Shown here: in pieces, positions 1 through 11,516 of the stretch
How the letters are laid out: every line of letters begins with the position of its first letter
How positions within the stretch are numbered: the stretch's first letter is position 1
Assembly (NCBI GenBank): GCA_024741835.1
Contig: JAENRP010000201.1
Span: 5,501-67,424 of the forward strand
DNA: 61,924 nucleotides
Reading direction: 5' to 3'
Source of the DNA: Diplocarpon mali
Lineage: Eukaryota; Ascomycota; Leotiomycetes; Helotiales; Drepanopezizaceae
Notes under the pieces: model-generated
What the model was told of the DNA's origin: nothing
Seen by the model: only the letters and a program-made list of their open reading frames with translations
Databases searched by the model: none
Translations under genes and position numbers: made by a program

Positions 1-2009
1 CTAACCCTTGGATGGCTCAGTCTAACTAATACTATCTCCTCGCAGGCAGCCCAACCGAACGTAAAACCTAAAAAATAATACAAATACCAGTTCACATAAT
101 AACTCCATCTATGCGGTGACTACATTATTGTGAGACTTTATTTTTGTTTGCAATAAGTATTGTCCTCGTAAGATGCTTCTCAAGTGGCAGGCGAAGAGAC
201 GTCCAAGTAGCCTACTCGCTAAGTAGCGCCGAGCTAAAAGTAATAGAAGGCTAGGCTTTAGTCAGTGCAGCCCAGGCCTTCATATCTTTATCTCAACTTC
301 GTTGAATGTAACAAAGTGTCTACTCCATCCGCAGTCATCAAAATTCTCCGGACACTTCGAGGCGTAATAACATCGTCAAGACTAAGATTTTCGTGCAGAT
401 GCAGACGAGAATACCTACTCAACAAATGCTCCTATCTCAGAACGACCTACATGGTCGCGGATAGAGTGTTGCCCACATACATTCTTGGATTTCGTGACGA
501 ATGATATTATTCTCCTGCTTTCAGAACGTGTCAACGGGCAGCAAGCATGATCTCATATCCGGGAGGCTTCTTCACTCCATAATCTCCGCCTTTGATGAAG
601 TTTCAGTGGCCATGAGAACTCGGCATACATACATCTGTCATACGAGGGGAGTTTTTCCATGGGAAACGGGGCGAGCGGATATGAAAGAGAAATGATGCCG
701 TGTTCGTCACAGAATCCTTAACCGCTTCCCCAGCTCAGACTGACGACAAGCCCTCGGTTTCCATGTGGTGATTCTCTACATATGAAAAAGTGCTTCAGCT
801 TTGTCTATTTCGATTGCGCCTAGTCGGAAGGAAAGCAGCGGCGTAATCATGAGGTTGGTGAATCAACGCAAACAAATTCTTCGTCTGGCTGGAACATGAC
901 ATATCGCAACTGCCTAAATATTTGCCTGGGATACTTGACACCACCGACTGATCGTTTCCTTGTCTCACCCGGCAGATAGTCGAACAGCTAGCTTTATGTT
1001 TCAAGTGCATGGAATAAAGAGATGAATTGATTCTCTGTGTCGCACACCTGACAGGCTTAGCTTCTTGAGGCCCCGTCGCATGATCCGGAAGTTCGTTCCG
1101 CTCAAAGATATCGAGCTAAATACTGGGGCCAGAAGCTCAACTTGAAACAATTCAGATGTTCTGTGCTGGTTATGGAGCGCCCTATATCAAGATCAACTGC
1201 CGATCAATAGGAAGATTTGGCCCACGAGACCTCGAAAGACTTTCTTCGCATTTCATAGGTGGAATCAGCTTCAAGACGCATATGGAATCTATCCCACCAA
1301 TGTCAATAAAGGTCATGAAAACAGTCCTTGACTTTAGTTGGCGCCGATACGCGTATGGGCTGGCTCGCGTCAATCAATAGAGATACAATAACCTGCAGTC
1401 CAGCGGCCTCGCGCTGCGATGAGAGCTTCTTTCAGCATGTGTAACGGAGCATGAACAAATAGGAAGATAACTAGGTGTGTTCCTCGCTCGCAGCGCGATG
1501 AATATGGATGCAATTCCCGAGTTCACAAGGTACGACTCCCGGCCAGAAGTGTGCAGCGGAGAGTGTGTGCATCCCATGGAACATCTATGTCCTTACGAAA
1601 AGTTACACCAGCCCGGCAGCACATCCCCTCTCGAGGACCAGCATAGCCCTAACTCGAATCAGCGGACCCTGTCCTCCAGGCTCTCGGGAGGACATCCGCA
1701 GGCTAACCACGCCTCATTCCTGTAAGGGGCGACCCGCCAACACGCAAAGCCAATCGCCCGTGTCGAACAATAGACGTCACCCTTCAATTTTATATTGCGG
1801 TTCTCTAGCGGTTTCTAGATAATTGTGATGCTGGTCACCAGAGTCAACTCGGTCCTGCATTCCAGTTAGACGGGAATACAGGCTGCAGATCCGTAAGCGG
1901 GTGTATGAAAGCACGAGAGTCTGATAAGTAAGTCGATGTACTTCTCGTTCTCTTTGCCAAATTCTATGTTCTATCGATAGTACTAGAGCTTTATCAGTGG
2001 CTCTCAAAA
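1..2009. other. gene-poor region, no supported gene
   Basis: Only short open frames occur here on both strands. None has a recognisable domain, a convincing codon pattern or a plausible splice partner. The last few hundred bases must contain the promoter of the cellulase gene that begins at 2010. I saw no tRNA-like fold and no clear copy of the retroposon found elsewhere in the window. Confidence 0.5.
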
Positions 2010-3316
2010 ATGTCTCTTCCTAGCAAGGTCCTTCTTGCTCTGCTACCACTTTTCCTACAAGTCCAATGCCAATTTTCAGGGATTGGTACTACAAGTCGAT
2101 GTATGTATACTCGCGGGATCACGATGTCGATTTGCCTACTAATATTCCCCCAGATTGGGACTGCTGCAAACCCTCCTGCGGATGGACCAAAAAGGCCGCT
2201 CTGGCAACAGGCTCAGGACCGGTTACGTCTTGCGATATAAACGACAATCAATTGACTGACTACGATGCCGCGTCAGGGTGTCAGTCTGGAGGAGTCTCCT
2301 ACAGTATGTTCACACCCACTGACCATATCTTCAATCACCTTCGTGGGATCTTGCAAAACTACATAATGCTGACAAGCTACTCAGTGTGCTCAAACCAAAC
2401 ACCCTGGGCTGTATCCGAAACTCTCGCTTATGGCTTCGTAGCAACGACCATCTCGGGCGGGACAGAAGCCAGTTGGTGCTGCGCCTGCTATGAACTGACT
2501 TTCACCAGCGGGCTAGTCGCTGGGAAGAAGATGGTCGTGCAAGCTACGAACACGGGTGGAGATCTTGGCTCGAATCAGTTTGACATCGCTGTAGGTTTCA
2601 GTCCCCTGAGAATGAAGAAGATGACGCAAAAGGAGACTGACGGAACACAGATGCCTGGCGGCGGCTTTGGGATTTTCAATGGATGTACTGCCAAAGTAGG
2701 TAACCCCAACCGGCCCTAGCATCTGCTCCACCACTCTTCAGATCTCGCACACTTCTGCCTCCCAAGATGCGAAAAGCCCTCACCCCATACACCACAGAAA
2801 AATATAACCCTGACAGGAGAGGAACGATAACAACCAGAAGAAGAAGATGCTAACCCTACTCCCATCCAGTGGGGAACACCCTCCGCAGGCTGGGGCGCCC
2901 AGTACGGTGGCATCACCACACGCTCGCAGTGCGACGCCTTCCCTTCGAAACTGCGCGCCGGGTGCTACTGGCGCTTCGACTGGTTTCAGAATGCCGACAA
3001 CCCATCTGTGACCTTCCGCCAGGTGGCATGCCCGGCGGCGCTCACGGCAAAGAGCGGGTGCATTAGGGTGAGCGATGTCATTGATGAGGTGCCGACTGGG
3101 GACGCCACGAGCGCGACCTGGAGCTCGGCTAGAGGCATGACTTCCTCTGCGATCCGGGCTGTGACGACGAGCACGGCGAGCACGAACACCGTTTCAAGCG
3201 GAGCAGTGATCGCTAAGTACGGACAGTGTGGTGGAACCGGGTATACGGGCAGCACGCAGTGTATCGCGGGCTCGACATGCAAGTTTAGCAACGTGTGGTA
3301 CTCGCAGTGCCTGTGA
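2010..3316 (+). CDS. secreted GH45 endoglucanase with C-terminal CBM1
   Basis: Secreted endo-beta-1,4-glucanase that cuts internal bonds of cellulose. Exons read 2010-2100, 2154-2303, 2385-2590, 2651-2695 and 2870-3316, giving 312 aa in one frame. Residues 1-20 form a signal peptide (hydrophobic core LLALLPLFL). The mature protein opens with the family signature [11 protein letters not shown], and D33 matches the catalytic Asp10 of Humicola EGV. The second catalytic Asp lies in SNQFDIAMPGGG (about residue 147), after the conserved [17 protein letters not shown] and the cysteine-rich [14 protein letters not shown] core follow. A Ser/Thr-rich linker leads to a type-1 cellulose-binding module ending WYSQCL, so the domain order is catalytic then CBM1. 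All key residues are present and no disruption is seen. The gene stands alone in a gene-poor stretch. The intron before the last exon is long (174 nt). Confidence 0.93.
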
Positions 3317-5873
3317 TGAGGAGAGTGCTTGTTTGAGGTAGAAGTCGGAGTGTATGTATACATGCATGAGGTAGGGACAGAGATATGAATATATAAGTAT
3401 AAACTCTGTACCGTATCATCAGATCAATGCTAGCGCCAGCTACTCCTCTCCTTTCATATGAGTGATATGTCAAAACGAGAACGAAGTTTAGAGTGAGAGT
3501 TAGTGGGAAGAAAGAATATATAGATATAGATATTTAGATATTTATAAGAAGAGGAAGAAAACCCAGTGCAGATAGCCCCATGAGAATAACAGAAGAAAGG
3601 AAAGCCTAGAGATCAGGGAGGCATCCATCCATCCATCCATAGCCAGGATAAAAAAAACCAGCATCACCATAAACAACTTATTGCTTACAGCTCGGTCACA
3701 ATTCGGTTCAAAGAAAAAGCGCGCAACATCAGTAAGAGAACCGGTTACCTACTTTGTAAGCTCAAGGGTTAGACAGATATTTATCAGGCGATACATAGAT
3801 ACCTTCCTTGTAGGTAGCTAGCTTTAAATCGGCTCGCCTCGCTTAATCCAAGGGCTCGCTAAGATACCTACGGTCCCTGGGACCTGAGCGGGAGCTCTCG
3901 CCTGAAGTCGTGGATCATTGTTTTATCCCATGCAGAGATATTTTCTCATTCGCTTGTGCGGCTCACGCGGTTGGAAAGCTGTGTGGTGTGGAACGTCGCA
4001 ACGTAGCATAGCGGTCTTCGGGGTATCTGAAATCATGCAAGTACTGTGAATTATCTCTGAGTCCTAATCCTAATTCCTGTCCGGTTCCAGTTCCTACACC
4101 CCCTATAGCGACAGCCACACACATCTGAGCTTAGCGAGTCGTATGGTACGCAGCTCTAGATAATCGTGAAAGATTATGGGCTGTTTACCGCGAGAAGGGA
4201 GATGGTACGGGTACATTTCTGTAGGTCTGTTTTTCAGTGCGGCCTCAAAACACGCTTGTTTCTTCTTTTCTTTTGTTTTCAAGGAACCAGTATTCGCGCT
4301 AGCCCACTCCTTTGTAGCTGTTTTGCTTCAACCTGGCTGCTTTACTGCGATTATGAGACTATAATAGCTTGAAATATCCCACAACAGGTTGCTTGCAAGA
4401 TTGTTCAAGAGGATAAGACATGGGAGACATATTACTTTGGTCTATAACTAAGAAAGCTTTTGGGAGGAAGGGCATGAAAAGTATAGGTGTTGGTATAGGT
4501 ATACATTGTAAGAGCGGAAAATAGCGAGAGATGGAGCAGTGGCTCTTCGCCTTGCTTTGTTTTGGATTTTAATGAAGTATATGAGGGGCTTACTAAAGGA
4601 TTAAATGGAAAGGAGTTTGTAGGTTAGTGATTTCGGGACTGTAGGATTCGTGTACATGTGTTCACACTTTCTTCGGTTATGGGGAGGAGTATTAGGGTTA
4701 TATTAGCTTGATCTATTACTTATAGGAGTATTCATCTCGCCTTTCATCACTTCTTAAGTCTTCAAGGTAAGATTCTCCACATCATATACGTATCTTGACT
4801 TAAGAATTGTCAATTTGACGGACAGCAGACGACTATTTTTGTCAAGAATCACGCGATTTTGCAACTACATTTCAATTTTTACAGAGGGACTATAAGAGTA
4901 TCAGGTTGAGGGAGCAAAACTCGTCACCTGCTGTAAATTTTCTTCTTCTTTTTCTAATTTTGGGTCTGAAAATATAATAGACTTTATGTATAGAAACATC
5001 TCACTAGCTTAGTACGTATTGAAAACATCTCGGGAGGTAGGGATTAGAAGCTCGCGCTCTACTCCACTAGACTTTAATCAGTACGCTTGAGTATAAGAGT
5101 ATAAGGAGTTGAGGTATAGAGTTTTAAGTAGAAATGAAACAAAGGCGGAGGAAAGCGAAGAATATGTAAAGTTTAGCTATCTACTTGTGCATTATATCTA
5201 GTTTGTATTCTTTGCCATAATGTACTTGTAACTACAATTATGCAAAAGCAACTTAAATACTAAAATACATCGGACTTTATTAAACAAATCTTTTTATACA
5301 AGTATTTATATTCGTGGATAGAAAAGAGAATGGTGAAATATGGGGTTTAGCTTTCGTCCCCGTACTTAATACATAAGCAGATGATGTAAAATAAAATCAA
5401 GGAGAAAAAGGGTGATGTTTTTCTTTGTTTGTTTCTAGAAACTCTTGATCTGGTGTCGTTGTAATCTCCTGTATTTCAAAAAAAAAATTATGCATTGTCT
5501 TACAAGTTCTGGCATATTTGCCAATTATGACCTTCGGTAATAAACTGCTAGAACGACTCCAACCGCCGAAGAGGGAATGCAAAGGTACAGGCAAATGGAA
5601 ACGCTCAATTTTGCAGATGCGAAGATATTCCAGCGTGTATCTGTGAGAAACCTAATCTCCTGTCGAATTTTGAAAACGCACAACAGATTAACAAAAAACA
5701 TCACCGGAGTACCGCGAAAATGTATGCAGCCGATCTAAGCCAAAACACTCCGTCCATCATTTCCCCTCGCTATGCTATGCGTATTTTGTAGTAGTGCAGA
5801 AATTTCGCTCTCTTTCATATGTTTATCAAGAGATTCCCATATGCAGAGAGATCAACATTCCCCTAATCTTATA
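3317..5873. other. AT-rich intergenic region
   Basis: About 2.5 kb between the cellulase and the carrier gene. It becomes AT-rich from about 4,400 and has only short frames without domain signal. A short CATC microsatellite lies near its start. The 3' ends of the two flanking convergent genes must lie here. Confidence 0.5.
3622..3640. repeat. CATC microsatellite
   Basis: Nearly five tandem units of CATC (19 bases) in non-coding sequence downstream of the cellulase gene. Confidence 0.8.
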
Positions 5874-6966
5874 TCATTCCAAAGAAAATCGCCCCTTTAA
5901 CGCATCAAAAATTATGAAGATAAACGCACTACTCGGCGCACTCCTGGCAACCGTAATCCCGCACCCGCGGTACAGCCCCCTAACCCCATAACGACTCCAA
6001 ATCGCAACACCCTCGTCCCAGAACTTGACCTGTGGCACAGTGCTAGATGTGGATACGGTCTGCATGCGCGATTTGATAGTGTCGGCTGGGAAGAAGAGGA
6101 AGTTGTACGACATGCCTGCAGAGGCGCCAGCGAGGGCTTGTTGCCATAAAGGAAGCGGGGGAAGGCAGGGGTGGGAGGTTATGGGGATATCTTGATGGCC
6201 GTGTTGAGGCGAAGAGAAGAGAGAGGTATTTTTGGAGTTTAGGTGGCGGAATAGCAGGGTTACACTTTCTTTGCTACCGAACCAAGCTGCGCAGCCGCCG
6301 GCCTCACGGATCAGCGTGCCTAACTGACCATTCCAGAAGCCACGGAGGCCTTGAATCCGCCAGACGTCGCGGATGACGGCTAGAGGTGTAGGGGAGCGAT
6401 GCACCAGGCCATCTGCGCTCGTCTTGCCAGGTACTTGGATTTTGCACTTCACGAGCTCGACGGGCGTGAGAACAAGGGATGTGAATGCGCCTGAGATGGC
6501 TCCTGTGAGCCAAAGAGCGGAAAGCGGGAGAGGTTTCTCGCGCTGATAGAGTCCGGCTTTGAAGAGGGATTCGCGCGCGACACGCTCCCAGAAGAACAGG
6601 GAGGAAGTTTCAAGGGCGGCGCCTAGGAGGGGTGCGGAGATACCGCGGTAGAGGCCGAGAAGGCCGTCACTGCGTAAGGACTGCCGGAAGCAATCTAAGG
6701 GTCCGGTGTAGCGGAGGGGTAGTTGGTCGGGTTGCGATTGGAGACGCACCTTGACGGTGTCGAAGGGATATTCGATGTATTTCCCTGCTACGCCGGCGAT
6801 CTGGGGATGTTAGTATCAAGATTGGAATGATTTAAATTGGATGCGAACGTACGGAACCGAACAGTATATCTTCAACAGCATCCATGAGAGCCTCCCTTCT
6901 CTTTGCCTTGACGGTTAAAGATTGAGAAGGCTCAGATGCGAAATCTGGTGTAGCCGTAGTTGCCAT
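5874..6966 (-). CDS. ORT1: mitochondrial carrier, ornithine transporter type (Ort1/Arg11)
   Basis: Predicted inner-membrane carrier of the SLC25 family. Two exons (6853-6966 and 5874-6800) give about 346 aa. The start ATG at 6966 lies in a 38-codon first exon ending at a GTACGT donor. Three carrier signatures are visible in order: PFDTVKVR at the end of repeat 1, [10 protein letters not shown] in repeat 2 and [10 protein letters not shown] in repeat 3. Each is followed by the usual G/LRGxxxG region ([26 protein letters not shown]). The combination ETSSLFFWE plus [14 protein letters not shown] fits the ornithine/citrulline exchangers (yeast Ort1, Neurospora arg-13). In that role it would export ornithine made in the matrix to cytosolic arginine synthesis. 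The exact substrate is inferred, and a basic amino acid or acyl-carnitine carrier is the main alternative. The gene is divergent from CGR1. Confidence 0.85.
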
Positions 6967-7768
6967 TGTAGAGCCTATCTCTATTCGGGTAAGCCGTGGT
7001 CGGTGGTAGGGTAATTCCTTTCGATGTAACCAGACAGTCAGCAGAAAAAGTTGTAGGAGTTGGTCTCCCGCAGGATCCTTGTAGTCTTAGAAGTGCTGGG
7101 AGATTCGAACAATTCAATAATAGAAATTTGGGTTTGATAGTAGTCGATGACCCGTAAAGTGAATCGAGGATCCTGGAGAATTGTTGTTTCCTGGAGCAGT
7201 ATTTTTTCCCAAGTGTGAGGAGAGTGAGTGAAATTCAGCAAGAAGGCCAAGGTTGCTCTTCTTGCCTGTATTATGCCGCCATCTGTGCGAAGGAGTATAA
7301 TTGATTATGCAGCCATATATCCTTTCCTTTACTTCTTTTCTTGGTCAACAGAGTGCCAGATACTGCATGACCGCCCTCCGTCGTACCGCTAGTTGTTTTC
7401 GTTATCAAGGAAGCATCTCTCGAGGCGGTCAGTCCAGTCTTTAGTTTCGTGTCGCTGTCCAAGTCCTCGCAGACATGCGTAACAGAGAAGAGATCAGCGG
7501 GGCAATATCTGCAGCGAGGTGGGCGTTGATAATGTAGAGAAAAGGATTTGCGGAGTCATTTCGTAATGCTAGATGATGGGGAAAAAGGAGGGAAACAGAT
7601 ATAGCGGGGTGGGCTGGCTAGCTTATCAGATGGCGCTAAGGAGAAAAACTTTCATCTGATAACGGGAGTGGCTGCATTAAGATCAACTTGGTTTGTATGG
7701 TTTCCCGAGCTAGGAAGACTACTCTGATGTCCAGTCAAGCACGCCGAATCACAATTGTAAAAGAAAAC
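6967..7768. promoter_or_regulatory. shared upstream region of carrier (-) and CGR1 (+)
   Basis: About 800 bp between two divergent start codons. It must hold both promoters. I recognise no specific operator motif, and the small frames present lack coding character. Confidence 0.4.
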
Positions 7769-8244
7769 ATGTCTACAGAAATGATCGCGCTAGCGAACGG
7801 ATCTGCGCTGAAGCAGGGGATGCGCAAGAATGGTTCGTCTGCCCAAGAAGAGGGAATGAAGAGGAAGGGAGTAGAGAGAGAAAAGTGCTGATCTTGCTCT
7901 ACAGGCAAGCAATGGAAGGAGCCCAAAACTGCATTTCGCCCCAAAGTCGGGAATGGCACATACGAGAAGAGGCAAGCGGAGCGCGTGGCTATTGCTGCTG
8001 TGAAGGCCAAGGAGAAGGAGATGAAGGACGAAAAGGAGGCTGCGAGACAGGTCCGTCCCCGCCATATCCACTATTCACTAGGCAGAGACTGATTTGACGG
8101 AAGACCAAGATCCAAACACTCAAAGACAAGCGTGCGAAGAAAGCAGAGAGGGAGCGGTTTGAGAAGATGGCGGAAACTATGCATCGAAAGCGGATAGATC
8201 GTCTGAAGAGGAGAGAGAAAAGGAACAAGATGCTGAAATCTTGA
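7769..8244 (+). CDS. CGR1: rRNA-processing protein Cgr1
   Basis: Small basic nucleolar protein needed for 60S pre-rRNA processing. It is assembled from three exons: 7769-7832, 7905-8050 and 8104-8244, giving 116 aa. The conserved body is unmistakable: [20 protein letters not shown], then a long Lys/Arg/Glu-rich helical segment with [16 protein letters not shown], ending [19 protein letters not shown]. The length matches the family (about 115-120 aa). The first intron (7833-7904) has a GTTCGT donor and a CTACAG acceptor. The second intron (8051-8103) needs an AAG acceptor, because the nearby CAG at 8082-8084 would lead straight into a stop codon. The downstream neighbour is a retroposon insertion starting about 310 bp after the stop. 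Confidence 0.88.
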
Positions 8245-8556
8245 AGGGCTGGAACAGGGTACATTGGGACTCGATTCTCGCGTATATCGGCGTTTGGACG
8301 GGTTCGAAAAAGGGCAATGAGGCAGGAGTTATTAAGGGGTTTGGTGCGCTTCAGACATGCGCTCTGCCTTATACACGACACGCCTGGCCGATCAAAACTT
8401 TCAAATGTAATTTACTACAATTTCTAGAAGTTTGTCTTGTCGCTCTGGAGCGCGAGTCTAGCTCATGGTATTTGGCTATGGCGTAGCTGCGAGGAAAATT
8501 CAAGCTCTCCCTTTTGTATATTTTCCAGGCAGTATAGTGCCACCATCCTAAGTAGT

Positions 8557-8569
8557 CAGCCTAACCGTT
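8557..8569. repeat. target-site duplication, left copy
   Basis: The 13-mer CAGCCTAACCGTT sits directly next to a run of T and recurs exactly at 9574-9586 on the other side of the element. Confidence 0.85.
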
Positions 8570-9573
8570 TTTTTTTTTTTCCTTTTAAAGTGCTGTATTA
8601 GTTAATATATACTATATAGCACTAAGTATACCGCGGTACCCCCAGCAGGTAGTTGGGCCTATCTCGAGAGACCTTACCCCTTACTCCCCTTTAAAGATAT
8701 CCCCTTCGATGATACAGAGCCTATAGATACCTATTCGGCTAACACTTAGCGGTATATTAGGTAAGTACTAGTTCGCTACTCCTATAGAGAAAGGGGCCTA
8801 ATATGTATTATAACTAGGAAAAATAATTAAAAACTAAGGATAGCAAGATCCCTTCCTACTGTCTTATATCTATTTGTATCTTAGCTCCTATTTCCCCTAC
8901 CGGTCCTCCTTACCTAAAGCAGCCTTAGGTACTTCGAGTAATGCTAGAATCGATAGTTAAAAGGAAGGGGATAGGATATCCCTAAGGAGGTCCTCCTCGA
9001 ATGTAGTATTCCTTTATTCTATAAAGGGCGTAAGAAGCCGTAACTCAATACTGCTAAAACAAAACCTTAAGGTAATTTTAAAAAGAAAGGTATAGGAGGT
9101 CTATAGTCGAAAGGCGAAAAGCAAAAAGGAAAAGGCTTATAGTTATCGTTTCTCTTACCGGTAGGAGTCGTATCTATCGATATTAAATTCATTGAAAATT
9201 CCGAAGTCTTTATTTAAAAATTCCTCCTCTATCCCACTTTTGAGTATAGTATACTAAAATCCTCTAAATCTATCCTCTTTAACCCTTAAAAACCTCAAAC
9301 TATACGTAACCTACTATGCTTCCCCCTTAAACTATATGCCGAACCTTTCCTCTAGTTATAGGTATATATTTAAACGATTAGGGCGTTAAGAGGGGTCGAA
9401 AGTAGAGGTAAAGTTGTAGAATCCGAATAGAGGTGAAAAGTCGGTGTACGGCCGATAGTGCTAAGAGGTTGTAGATAGGCGGTAAGAACGTCGAAGGGAC
9501 TTAGTCTTAGCCTTCTACCGTGAAGTAGAAGTTACTAGGAGACACCGCGTGGAGGTGCTGAGTCGTCGTCTCC
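8570..9573 (-). mobile_element. poly(A)-ended retroposon, copy 1 (intact ends)
   Basis: A roughly 1.0 kb insertion between two perfect 13-bp direct repeats. On the minus strand it starts with GGGAGACGACGACT and ends in an A-rich tail, seen on the plus strand as about 15 T at 8568-8582. The layout (unique 5' end, A tail, target duplication of non-fixed length) is that of an element inserted by target-primed reverse transcription, as LINEs and SINEs are. The interior has no long open frame and is rich in TpA, as expected after RIP mutation or long decay. Its 5' 200 bases resemble the sequences at 12.0-12.2, 13.0-13.2 and 32.2-32.4 kb. It lies between CGR1 and the start of the gene at 9755. No box A/B of a tRNA-derived SINE was recognised. 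Confidence 0.75.
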
Positions 9574-9586
9574 CAGCCTAACCGTT
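9574..9586. repeat. target-site duplication, right copy
   Basis: Exact second copy of CAGCCTAACCGTT, immediately after the 5' end of the retroposon and 168 bp upstream of the next start codon. Confidence 0.85.
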
Positions 9587-9754
9587 AACTGCCTCCCAGC
9601 AGAGAAGTCAAATTCAATACAGTCCAAGTCAGGCCAATATCAAATTGAAAATGCACACAACGTCTCCCCGCGCACCCGTATAAGCTTTCCTAGTCTGTAC
9701 ATATCCATCATAATCCAGCCCACCCCTTCATCCACCCCACATATAACAGCAAAC

Positions 9755-10966
9755 ATGGCAACGATACCCTTCTACGAATTCTCTAAAGCACCCGGTATTT
9801 CATCTTCTCCGACACGCCCGAAACACCTGTCTACTCGGCCAATTCCAGAGCTCAGCGCCCCGCATTCTAGACGGCATCATAAACATCATCATCCGCATAC
9901 CCACCACCGTAACGACAGAGACAAAGGCAGAGACAGAGATAGAGAGAGGGAGAGGAAAGATGTAGAGGGTGCGAGTAAGAGTGAAGGACATACACCGAGC
10001 GAGAGCAGGGTGGTGAGTCGGAGGGGCAGCCTCGGACTTGATGGGCTTGATGGAGGTGTGAGTGTGGGGGGTGGCATTGGATGGACAAGGAAGTGGATGG
10101 AGAAAGAGAGGAGAGTCAGAGATGAGGAGGTGGAAGAAGAGAGGGAACGGGGGCTTTTGAGGGCTGGGTTCGTTGATTTGCTTATTTCAGATCATCCATG
10201 TAACTTTTGCGCCATATCCTTCATTACTGAATCTTTCGAAGTTTCGAGCGAGCAAAAACGAATCAAACAGAGCTAATTGCGGTATCTACAATATAGCGAG
10301 TTAAGATCGGCCCTCGCCTCCCTCGCCTCCCTCTCAAATACCACTACCCGCCGCCTCGACACAACCTACTACTCGGTCCTTGAGAAAGTTTCCGCTCTTC
10401 AATCCACAATATCCTCTCTCTCCGAGCTCGCCTCCCTCACCCGCGGCCTGACTGAAGAATTCCGCACCGAAGCTCAAGAGCTCGTTGCAGACGTCTCGAG
10501 CCAAGTCGAAGGATTCGATGGGTTTGAAGATCAGGAAGAAAAAATCGGAGAGCTGAAGCAGAGGGTTGAGAAGGGGAGAGAGAAGATCAAGAGCTTGGGA
10601 GATAGGGTTGAGGTTGTGAGGGACCGGGTGGAGGGCTGGGAGGTTCGGGAGAGGGAGTGGCAGGATAGGACGAGGAGGAGATTGAGGGCGCTGTGGGTGG
10701 GATTTGTGGTCGTGGTTGCTATGCTTGGGATCGGGGTTGCGATACAGTGGACGCCTGGGACTCGGAGCCAAAATCAGATGAACGGGGTAGCTATGCATGG
10801 GGAGGACAGTCCCACGAATTTATTAGGGAAGTCACCGCAATTAGGGGTTGACCAGGAGGTCCTAAAAAGTGAGAATATGAGGAATTCGGAGGGGAAGAGA
10901 AGGATTGTAGAGGGCACTAAAGAGGTAGAGGATGATTCCAGGCTAAGGGTTTTCGATGAGCTTTAA
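9755..10966 (+). CDS. unknown tail-anchored coiled-coil protein
   Basis: I do not recognise the family. Two exons (9755-10167 and 10297-10966) join in frame across a 129-nt intron with donor GTTCGT, branch CTAAT and acceptor ATATAG, giving 360 aa. The N-terminal third is polar and disordered. It has a His-rich patch near residues 30-50 and an Arg/Asp/Glu alternating stretch. The middle, from RALASLASL-type helices onward, is strongly heptad-like (QEEKIGELKQRVEKGREKIK and similar) and should form a coiled coil. One hydrophobic segment near residues 270-292 (LWVGFVVVVAMLGIGVAIQW), after a basic cluster, should be a membrane anchor with a short polar tail of about 70 residues. That suggests a tethering or organelle-surface role, which is inference only. 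A retroposon ends 168 bp upstream of the start. Confidence 0.75.
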
Positions 10967-11516
10967 TGATTAAGCAAGGCGTTCCGGATGTGGGAACCAA
11001 AATAGTCACTACTGCTAACAACAGGACAAAAGGGCTGTGTCTCTACGAGCATGGATATGATCGTCTCGATTTAGAAAATTAAGCATCTACAAAATCAAGA
11101 CCAGTTCCATGTTCGAATTTCTCTGGACCCCTAGGGCTCGGCTCGGCTTGCAATTGGCGCTGACTCGGTTTTCCGTTTCGATCTTATGTTCTAGGATCTA
11201 AGTGTCCTGACCCGAAATAGGAACTGCGTAGAATCTCGCCAGAGTATACACGGTGAGAACACTGTGGTTCACCTTAAAATACTGTAAGAATGTTATCAGG
11301 CTATTCTTTCCTGGGCATGGGTTTCTTGGCATTTTACTCTCGAGAAAATGGTGTTTGCCATAATTGTGCTCATGAATCTGTTTTCATTACACATGTTTTC
11401 AAGTTATTAAACTCTGTATAGTATAGGTAACCAATTATGACGATTTAGCGGTTTAGCATGGACGTCACCTATTTGGGTTAGTGGCATAGTGAACTTACTA
11501 TATATAGTAAATATGA

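Noticed and set aside
265..1010. Small frames on both strands at the window start
   Set aside because: Short, overlapping, no conservation pattern or splice structure.
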